Source: Lunularia cruciata
Taxonomy: Eukaryota > Streptophyta > Marchantiopsida > Lunulariales > Lunulariaceae
Direction of reading: 5' to 3'
DNA length: 64,000 bases
Assembly: GCA_948567375.1 (NCBI GenBank)
Contig: OX419756.1
Location: 58,666,333 to 58,730,332 of the forward strand
Shown: piece after piece, positions 55,473 to 64,000 of the stretch
How the letters are laid out: the number at the start of each line of letters is the position of its first letter
How positions within the stretch are numbered: position 1 is the stretch's first letter
Program-made: the position numbers and the translations under genes
The notes under the pieces: model-generated
Told to the model about the DNA's origin: nothing
What the model saw: only the letters and a program-made list of their open reading frames with translations
Database searches by the model: none

Positions 55473-56800
55473 AGAACAAGCCAAAATGGATCTAATTTGT
55501 GAATTGCCTAAGATCACTTCAAGGTTTGACTACATTGTTGTCTTTGTAGACCAGCATAGTAAAATGATTTATGTATGTCTTATGACCAAAGACATAACTA
55601 CTTCACAATTAGCTCAATTGTACTTATTTGCAATCTTTTCTCACCATCGCCCATCTTGAGTGCTCATCATTGATTGGGCCACTCAATTCACTAGTTTGTT
55701 TTAGAGAACACTCTTTGGCATCTTCAAAACCAAACTAACAATGTCCATGGCATACCATCCACAACCAATAGACAAAAAAACTGAGCTAATTGAACTATTG
55801 AGGACATGCTCCAAGTGAAAAGCTTCACTTTAGAGGAGCAAGAAAGGTGGGACACCTTAATTCCATTGTTGGAATTCACATACAACAATTTAGTGAATAC
55901 ATCTACATAGGTCACACCATGCTTCCTCATATATAGAGAGCACTCTTTCACACCTTCAAGTTTGGTAAAGATCCACCTTGTGGCTACAAAAGTTAATGCT
56001 ATCAACACTTTTGTTTCTAAAATCCAACAAGGTGTAGAGAATGCCAAGTAGATTGTCCAAAATTAAAAAAAACTAATATGCAAATGCACATTGTAGGTAC
56101 ATGGAGTTCAATGTTGCAGATCAAGTCTGGTTGTCCATAACGAACCTCACATTAGTTGGCCTTTGTAAGTTTAGACCTCATTTTATTAGGCTTTTTCCTA
56201 TCCTTTGTCAAATTGGCGTAGTGGCCTATCACCTTGAGCTACCACCACACATGAAGAAATATCCATTGTTCCATGTTTCCTTACTATAGATATACACTCC
56301 AACCAACCCACTTTTCTTCCATATAATAAGTTAGACCTTGTCCAACACTCATTGATAGCATAGAGGAATCTGAAGTTGAATGCATTCTCCAAAAATGTAT
56401 CCGTGAAATATGCCATCTATGTGTGGAATATCTCATACTATGGAAATTGTACCCATTGTATAAGGCAACATGAGAATCAACAACTAACTTGATCCATGCA
56501 CTAGTGTTAGTGCAATCTTTTGAGCAACAACTTCACAACAAGGATATTGCATCTTAAAAGAAGGAGGTTTGTAATACTATTAATTAGACATATCATCTAA
56601 AGGTGGAAATTGGCTTGATAATATCTAGAAGAATATTATATATGATGGTCTAAGTATATCAGATCGATGTGTCACCAAAAGAGTACTTTACTCTAATATG
56701 GTGGAGGCCAAAAAAACTTCAAAGCCAATTTTGGAAGTCTAAATAGATGAATTAGGGCTCAAAAAATATGTTTCATTTGGGAATCCTCTTGTTCTTGGAA
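55473..56800 (+). mobile_element. C2: C-family integrase and 3' LTR remnant
   Basis: Plus strand. The integrase core (DYIVVFVDQHSKMIYVCL, then TQFTSL and LFGIFKTKL) and C-terminal domain (VADQVWLSITNLT, HLELPPHMKKYPLFHVSLL, 56101-56289) align with C1. Then a TGTAATAC LTR start near 56571 aligns with the C1 LTR for about 230 bp with much divergence. It is an older copy than C1, with many breaks. Confidence 0.8.
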
Positions 56801-58000
56801 CATTACACTATGTGCCGAATCCTCTTTCACATGCTCAAATATCCTTAGTCTAATGATATCACCAAAGACTCTCATAATCTTCTTATCAAAAGCATGTAGA
56901 TGTGAAAGGAAAGTCAAGGAAGAGGGAATCATGTAGAAAAGGTAAGTTGGTCAATAAGCAATACTAGAGGAGAGTTTACCAAATGCCAAATATGGATCTC
57001 CTAATAAAGGAAGGATATCCTTATGAAGAATATTCTTTGCAAGGGTATCATCTAAGAAGCATGTGACAAATCTTGGGATCCTATTAACACTCCAAAAATT
57101 TATAGTCCATCTATAGATGCAACACACTCCTTTGGAAGCTCAAGGTGAAGAGGGATACCTGAAAGAGACCATGCTCCACAATTTGACACCTTGATTCTCA
57201 AGCTTACAAGATATAACTTGGTAGTAAAGTGATCAAGGCTTGGTTAATCTAATCTATGGAGCTCACAATGTGTGTATTGTCAGCCAAGGAGAGAAATACA
57301 CAAGTTGGCATGGCCAAAGTAGTAGATAAGAGAGCTCTGAAGTAATCCATGGCAAAAAAGGTCTCCCTAAAGGATCTCTATATCATGATCCAACAATTGA
57401 CTCCAAGATGGTGACCCATTTTATGAGCAACCATGTTGGTAGTAAAGGGAAGCAAGAGAGCCATAAATGACCACACAAAAGGAATGAGACTCACCAAGGA
57501 TCAACCAGCCTCCCTAAGCACTCTAAAGATAGATGCCCAAGAAATGCTATTAACATTCTCAATATCCACATGGAGGACAACCCACTTTGGATGGATATTC
57601 AATAATGCCCTTATGCTTAGAGATATAACATCACAATCTCCAAGTGTAGCTACTCCAAATTGATTCGGATTAAAGTGCTCTCAAAAGTGAGAATGATGCT
57701 TAAAGACAATGGTGTGACTAACCAAGCACAAAAAATCTCTCCAATTGTAATTGGCCTAATGCTCCTTGGTTTTTCTCCATCACAAGAAGTCATCTAACAC
57801 CTAACACTTGACTAATTGATTTAGGAATATCTCCTCTTGCTACTATTGCAACCACTTGAAACAACTTGGTAAATCCAATAGAAGGATCATTTTATTGAAA
57901 GAAATATCTAAGATGCTCATATACCATCCTTGACAAGTGTCACAATATTTGTAGTGCCAAAGCTAATTTGCTCAGATGCTAGAGTGGTAGTGTTGGCAAG
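56800..58000 (-). mobile_element. LINE-like reverse transcriptase remnant
   Basis: Minus-strand RT blocks in order. GDIPKSISQVLG at about 57797-57838. FGVATLGDCDV and WVVLHVDIENVNSISWASIF at about 57520-57665, where D of VDIEN is the motif A acid. RDPLGRPFFAMDYFRALL and CVFLSLADNTHIV at about 57260-57400, the ADD box here with N for the second D. NCGAWSLSGIPLHLELP at about 57110-57200. A downstream thumb-like HAFDKKIMRVFGDIIRL is near 56870. Frames shift between blocks and at least one stop interrupts the RDPLG segment. No LTR, RNase H or integrase accompanies it, so a non-LTR element is the best reading. Ends not defined; no poly-A tail seen. Confidence 0.65.
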
Positions 58001-58563
58001 TTATAGTAATTTTGGTAGATACTCATGAACTACTTCTTGGTAGTAGGATTTCATTTTAGGGCTATTGATCATATGGTGAGACTTACCATCACTTGCATTG
58101 TTCATACCATTGGATGTGTCATTAGTAGCATTGTTAGGACTAGAGATCGAGGTTGAGCAGAGAAGTATACTTTCAAAGTGCAGCTATAGAGAGCTCACTT
58201 CTTTGATGTTGAGACTTTGAGTTCTTAGCTATGTTGAATAGAGGTAGTGAGCATCACTTGGAGTCTCCTAGATAGAGTAGTTGTGGCTTGATTGTAATTA
58301 GTGCTTGATTGTTGGCAAATTATTGAGTGAAAGATCAAGCATAGATCTAATTTAAGTGTGATTTGAGTGGAAGAAAGAACTGATTACACTAGAGAAGTGA
58401 GAGTCAAGGGAAATTAGATACAAGAACTAAGAGCATTAATGATATTTCCAAGCTTGATTAATCATAGTACATTTGATTACGATCCTAGATTTCCCTAAGA
58501 GTGATTGTGTGTGGAAGCCCTATTTGAGTTGATATAGATTTTGTAGTGGGGCAAATAGTGTGC
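58000..58563 (+). mobile_element. D3 leader, left part
   Basis: Non-coding. 58000-58260 is related to 24150-24412; 58300-58560 aligns with the D2 leader at 37370-37560. Interrupted by an A LTR at 58564. Confidence 0.55.
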
Positions 58564-58778
58564 TATGAGCCGGCTTGTCTCTCACTCAAGATGAACCTTT
58601 GATGGCTATTATGGTAGCGCACCATGGACTAAGAAGGCAAGGAACCCCAACACCATCATACTCCTCCAAGGCTAACACTCCAAGACTCAAGACATTGCTC
58701 ACTAGAGAACTCAAATGAGAGAGATAGTTTCAACTGAAAGGATGATGAGTACCTCCTCACCTCTTGTTTATATACTTG

Positions 58779-61700
58779 TGTAACAACCCTAAAAGCACAT
58801 CTTACTCAATCAAAATTGCTTCACATCAACTCAACGTTGCACTCACAAATGCAAAATACTACCAACACTACAATTCCTCTCAGATTTGTCAAGGCATTGC
58901 TCCGATTGCACTTCACTCAAGATCAAACACACAAAGTAAAGACAAAGCCTGCGGAATCCAACATCCAACAAGCATACTAACTTGCACTTCAAAATTCTCC
59001 GCACATTCACAAACACAAATGCAGAATTGATACTCGGAATTAAGCTCAAACAACGAGCATTGCTTCACAACACTTTGCTTTATCTATTCTCAAAAATTAT
59101 GAGCATTGAACAACATATGACTGTGAATGACACCTTTAAATAGTGAAGCCAATGACAATTACTAACAAATAGACCGTTCTACAATAACTTTTCCTACCTG
59201 CAAATCCAAAATGACGATGCACCTCTTCATATCTACCTCTTCAAATCTCAAAATTATTACTACTCTAATCCAATGTCTACCTCTTCCTTGGCTTCCAATC
59301 CAAAAGTAACTTCACTTACTACTCTATCCTTGGGTTTCACAACTACTAAATCCTCTACCAATTCTACTAATTCTTCACTCATATCTGCAATTCCACTAGT
59401 AGGTAATCTATTCAACTCCTTATCTCCCGACCCACTCTTCTCTAACATCTCCGATGGTAACTCCAAAGATATATGTACTCCTATGTCATCTACTTTGGGT
59501 TTTGCTCTTACATCCTTCTGAAGTTTATCTATCTCCAATTTTACCAAGTCTAATCTAATCGTGATATTATCTTCTACTTCTAATATCTTCATATCTATAC
59601 GAGTACTAAGACTAATCAGCAAGGCATTCAAATCTGTATCCTTCACATTCTCATTCTCCTCCTTGTCTCTTGCACCAATAGCTTCAGCTTGTGCAATCTT
59701 GTTTCTTTGATACACACATTAGCTTCTATACTTAGTATCACATTCATCTTCGTCACAATCTTCTTCAATGGCTCAAGTCTCATTCTTCTTTCCCGTTCTC
59801 GATCTGCAAGCCAATCTTCTCTATACATTGCCAATTCTTCCTTGAACTCGGCTTTCATTGTCTTCTTTTCCTTCTCCTTCTGCACAATCTTCTCCTCCAG
59901 ATTACGGAGTAACTCTCTTAGTCTTTCTTCTTCTCTATACCTCACAGTCAACTCCCTTTGCAAGAGCTACTTCTTTTCTTCTACACTTTCCATCACTCTA
60001 TCAAGCTCTTGCTCCTTCTCTGCTACCCTTTCCATAGCATGAATAATTTCTAATCAAGAATTAACAAACTTTTATTTCAAAATTTCATACTCCGCTACTT
60101 GCCTTTCTCTTGCTATGAGATTCTGTTCTATAATTCTTTCTCTACTCCCTACTTCTCTCTTCAAGTTCTCAATTACTTGATTCTGTGGTATTGCATCTAC
60201 TCATAGTACTTCCCTCTCTTCCTCACTTTAGGTTACACTCTTCTTCAACTCCAAGTTCTCTTCCTCTAATCGTGCTAACATCTGTAACATAGTCTTCACC
60301 TCCGGATATGTTGACTACATCTCCTTCTTCTTGTGCTTCAAATTTACTAACAATGTGCACACAATCTTCCGTAGATACTCTACTCCTCCACTTGAGCTTA
60401 TCTTGACTTGCGGACTTTTCTCCTTCTTTGCTTCTTCCTCACTTGACACTTGCCTTCTTAGCTGCAATTGCCTTATTGGGATGGATGCTTTGCTCCCCAA
60501 ACTTCCACTCTCAACTTCTCATACCTTACTTGGTCCCACTTCATACTTTGCCTTCCTTTTGGAGTGAACTCCTTGTTGAATGGTCACCCGCTTCTCCTCC
60601 TGCTTTGGAACTTCTTCTTTTGCGTGCAAGTTACATTCTTCTTCTATTTCCATCTTTCTTTTGTCCTCTTTGAGTACCAATTGCATCTCCCCTCCATCTT
60701 CACTCTCACTGCTTATTTCCCCACTCTGCAACATGAATTTGGGTTCTTCTTCCTTGTCCAAGTCTTCCTTGCACTCGGCCTCTCCTTCTGACTCCTCTTC
60801 CAATGACACAATTACCAACAATCCTCTCCTTGGGTTTACTTTCCTTATCTTCTAAGGTCTTGTTGCTTCTTCTTCTTCTTCTTCACCTTGTTGACTCCTC
60901 TTCTTCAACTTTGGAGTGTTCACCTTCAACTACACACTTTGCCCCATTTGTGCGTAGTACTCATCATTGCTCCTTATCTGCAAGATGTATTGCTGCTCCT
61001 CCGCATCAACATCTCTTCTCAAATTAGGGTGGAAGTCTGACACCATCTTGTGTATCTCTGCCGCATTCAACAAGTTAAGTCCCAAATAGAAGTGCATTGC
61101 AAATGACACAATGTAGTGTGGAGGTGACTTGTCTCGCAAGTTCCACACTATTTGTCTTGCCCACTGATGAAAACACTTTGCCTAATTGATCAACTCCCCT
61201 GCAAACATCTTGTGGAAGGATATAGCTTGATGCTTCATCACATAAGTGGTTCACTCTGGCTTCAAGATAGCCATCATTGTTGCTATGATGCCTCTTTTCA
61301 TTGGATCCTTATAACTCTTGACCTTGTAGCTATTCTTTGTCCATGTTGAAGAGAAGGCATCTCTCACCTCTTGGGTTTCTTCAGCTACTTCTCCCTTCCC
61401 CAAGAAAGTGGATCCTTGCTCATCATCCGCCTCTCTTTTGAGTACTAACCTCCAATCCGACTCTGTCTATCAAGCCAGATTTCCTTTCTTCCCTTCTCTC
61501 TTGGGGCCATCAAGACACTTACTCTCAATGATCTTAGCCATGAAACTTGGAAAGCTAACATTCCAATTCCATGCCAAGAATGTGTTCCAAAGCCTACTCA
61601 AGACCTTGATCTTCACGATCACATCTAACCTCCAAATTGCATGATTTCTCACTGCAAATTCAGAGTTCTTCTTCCCACCTCCCATCTTTCTCTCTTCCAC

Positions 61701-62261
61701 TCTGGGTTGGGGGCTACTCTTCCTACTGATTCTTGGACTAACTCTCCTTACCTCCTCTCTACACACCAGCGTATCTTCGACTACACTTCCCTTCCCACAA
61801 TCTCCCACAGGATGACTTCTTAACAGCAATGGAAAATTACTTGTCATCATTTTGTCTCTAGCCCAAATTTTATAGTGGCGTGCTGCCTCCGTCTCTCTTC
61901 ACTTTGAGTTTCTACCAAGAAATCACACCTTCTTCATGCTCCTGTCACTGTCAATTTCCTCCTATTTATAAGCCAGCCATTTTTGTGCACGGTACCTTCT
62001 TGAATGTCCAACCCCAAAGGAAAGTTGTTGCACTATCCTTGCCTTGGGTTGAGCACCCCCGAGACAAAGTCTTCTTACTTCGGGTTGCATGCTGACAAGG
62101 CAAATCCAAGTACTTCACCTTCTGACACAAAGTCACTTTACCTTGGATTACAACTCAAGGACACCTTTCTTTGCCTTCTGATGCCATACAAGCACAATAT
62201 GTCTTCTTTGTACACTTCTTCTCCATAAATAAGCAAAAAAACAAAAAATGTGGGTACCACA
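58779..62261 (-). repeat. Solo giant G LTR, 3483 bp, in the A LTR
   Basis: Plus-strand TGTAACAACCC...GGTACCACA with exact duplication ACTTG (58774-58778 and 62262-62266). It carries the TATA box (61866-61874) and the resident frame, and is shortened by about 300 bp in U5 relative to 43447-47205. Confidence 0.94.
59260..61850 (-). pseudogene. U3-resident coding region of the 58779 G LTR
   Basis: Same architecture as 43860-46425. N-terminal block at 61470-61850 (SNFPLLLRSHPVGD, NHAIWRLDVIVKIK, FLAWNWNVSF). Globular block at about 60930-61350 (HFYLGLNLL, NLRRDVDAEEQQYILQI). Acidic segment at 60519-60821 (EEEPKFMLQSGEISS). Coiled coil and tail at 59260-60500 (MYREDWLADRERERRMRLE, LEVEDNITIRLDLVKLEID, ending LGLEAKEEVDIGLE). 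Several breaks. Confidence 0.8.
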
Positions 62262-62739
62262 ACTTGTGAAATTGTTATGCACCAAAGTTACTAATTACTG
62301 TAGTAACTCAAGTTACTAGACTAAAAGTCAAGTCAAGTCAAAAAGTAGAAAGGAATATCCATTCACATGGGCATATTCTCGTAAGCATGTGGTCTTATCT
62401 TGACCCAACCACTAAGTCAAGGATTCCTTCACATGGGCTATCCTTGAACTATAGAAGAATCCAAAACAAAAGGCTTGCGGGCCCAAGAGTTCTCAACTCT
62501 TTCCTCAAAGCCAAACACCCAAGAATAATACCAAGTTAACACACTAGAATCCAAAATAGTGGTGCTCATCTTTTCCACTTCCTCTAAAGTAAGGCCCCTC
62601 TATCTTAACTATGACTAACTTTAGCTAATCATGACTAATGTAGAACCATCCTTTGTCTCTGTATAAATAATATTTCTCAAGTACTTGTAATACCAAGCAA
62701 AATATCAAAATACCACACCATGCATAAATGGATGTTACA

Positions 62740-64000
62740 GTGTAGATGTAGATTTGATAGTGGGGCAAATAGTGTCCAAAAGCATTGGCCAAATTTCTAA
62801 GAATGGAATCAATTTGAGATAGTGGGTGTTCTATTCAAGCCCAAGGAAGTTGATGTAGATTTGGCAATAGGGCAAATGATGTTTGGTGTATAGAAGTATA
62901 AGACTATGGGTCAAAGGCTATGAAGGACCAACAAGATAGCTTATTTTTGTGAGGCTAGCCAATTTAGATGACCAATAAACTAGCCAATTTAAATAAGTTA
63001 TTAGTAGTTTTTGGTCATTTTTTAGCAAAATATGGTCACTTTTCTAGATTATGCACAATAGGGTTTGAATCCTAGATCTCTAGTTCCTAGACTAGTATCC
63101 TAGCTAATTGATCCACACATTCACTTGTTATCTAGTGACTAGTTGATTGATACTTATACACGTGTAACTTTGGCTAGGAGAGGTAGTTTTATCACATCCT
63201 TGGTGATCTTGGTAGCTTAGGAGTAGGTTAATACTATTATTATGTTAAATCCCAAATGGTGGCAGAGTTAGTCAAGTGTTGATTTATGAGATTTAGGGTT
63301 TCATTTAGACTTCTTGTGATTGGATTCCCTTTATTTCTTTTTTTCTATTTTTGCATCATGTTTATATGAGGAGCCTTGACTTTAGAGTGTTGGTGCTCTA
63401 GTGGGTAGTGAGGCAAGAATGATGACTAGTCAGATTACCAATGTTTCTCTCCAATTAGGTAAGAAATGATGATATTTAGACTGTCAAAATATATATTGTG
63501 ATGGTAGGTTATAGGTTGCACATTCTCCTAGTGTAGTTGTTGAAGGTAAAGCTATATTAATGAGTGGTATTCAATTGGCATTGGCACTTGATGGGATACT
63601 TTTGGTGGTTACAATTGTAGTTTGAGTTACATTGGCATAATAAAGTTTTAGGGGATTCCAAAGGAGATATCACTACAATATGTAATGAGTTTACACAAAG
63701 TTGCACTTGATATAATCATGTATTTGAAGTCTCAATAAGGGATGAGATTGACTCTGATTTGGAGTTTAATATAGGAGCTTATTCAATTGAGAGCACACTT
63801 TTTGTATTTTCATTATTGTTGTGGGACATGGGTAAGATTTATGGAGCCTCCAAAGCCCCCAAGCGCTACTTTGGTATAGTGGATACCATTGAGTTGGATG
63901 ACTTCCTCCAAGATTTTGATAGTTGGTATAATTTGTAGTAAATATAGAACTCAACTTTGTTCATACCCTTCATGGCATGGATGAGGTTGTTTCAACACTT
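62740..64000 (+). mobile_element. D3 leader and start of gag (right end outside window)
   Basis: Leader aligns with 37795-38510 of D2. Gag begins near 63835 (GTI-ELDDFLQDFDSW-type block, then FHGMDEVVSTL in another frame at the edge). The short motif containing GGGCAAAT recurs around 58540-58560, 62755-62775 and 62865-62880, a local tandem repeat in the leader that brackets the A LTR. Confidence 0.7.

Larger units (their letters stand above)
58564..62739 (-). repeat. Solo A-family LTR split by a solo G LTR
   Basis: A-LTR parts 58564-58778 and 62267-62739 are collinear with the 692-bp LTR once the G LTR is removed. Flanks are GTGC (58560-58563) and GTGT (62740-62743), a likely worn 4-bp duplication. 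Confidence 0.9.

Noticed and set aside
1-64000. tRNA, rRNA or small structured RNA genes
   Set aside because: No cloverleaf with matching acceptor stem and no rRNA stretch was noticed by eye; tRNA-like strings are only primer-site complements.

Overview
This is a stretch of repeat-packed nuclear DNA from a land plant with a large genome. The evidence is the mix of Ty3/gypsy families with plant-type tRNA-iMet primer sites, chromodomain integrases and deep nesting, with almost no sequence outside transposons. I cannot name the species; a gymnosperm, fern or similar large-genome lineage fits. No host gene is recognised with confidence. The only open frame not clearly owned by a known element is a small CCHC zinc-knuckle frame at 36741-37163.

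Six LTR families can be separated (labels are mine). A: Ty3/gypsy without a chromodomain, LTR exactly 692 bp in five copies, apparently 4-bp target duplications. B: small chromovirus (5.65 kb whole, LTR about 410-436 bp) whose U3 is full of heat-shock-element-like GAA/TTC blocks. C: 6.3-kb chromovirus, LTR about 582 bp. D: a gag, two-CCHC and protease element that also carries a DNA cytosine-5 methyltransferase domain. F: a gypsy fragment with the start of RT fused to an integrase core. G: an element with giant LTRs (about 3.5-3.75 kb), each containing a long resident coding region for a globular plus acidic plus coiled-coil protein. There is also one LINE-like reverse transcriptase.

Layout. 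1-2388 is the 3' half of A1. 2389-9733 is D1 (minus) with complete C1 inserted (CGCGT duplication). 9734-14483 is a 5'-truncated G LTR with a second, shorter G LTR nested inside (GTGTC). 14484-15465 holds B-LTR and F debris. 15466-23993 is B2 (minus) interrupted by a solo G LTR (TTGTA). 24413-33985 is A2 (minus) interrupted by complete B1 (27350-33000, TTGTT). 33986-35950 is a G LTR fragment. 35951-37163 is unassigned sequence ending in the CCHC frame. 37164-42466 is D2 (plus), with a solo A LTR (GGAC) in its gag and the methyltransferase domain near its 3' end, closing in a perfect hairpin. 42591-48330 is pyrimidine-rich minisatellite sequence split by a solo G LTR (CAATC). 48331-54895 is the gag, primer site and 5' LTR of a G element (minus), with a solo A LTR inside that LTR. 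54896-56800 is B3 and C2 debris. 56800-58000 is a LINE-like RT (minus). 58000-64000 is D3 (plus) with a solo A LTR that is itself split by a solo G LTR (ACTTG).

Two things stand out. D joins a cytosine methyltransferase to a retroelement polyprotein. G keeps a long protein-coding region inside its U3, so each solo LTR is a stand-alone coding-plus-promoter unit. All of these copies are fossils with multiple breaks.
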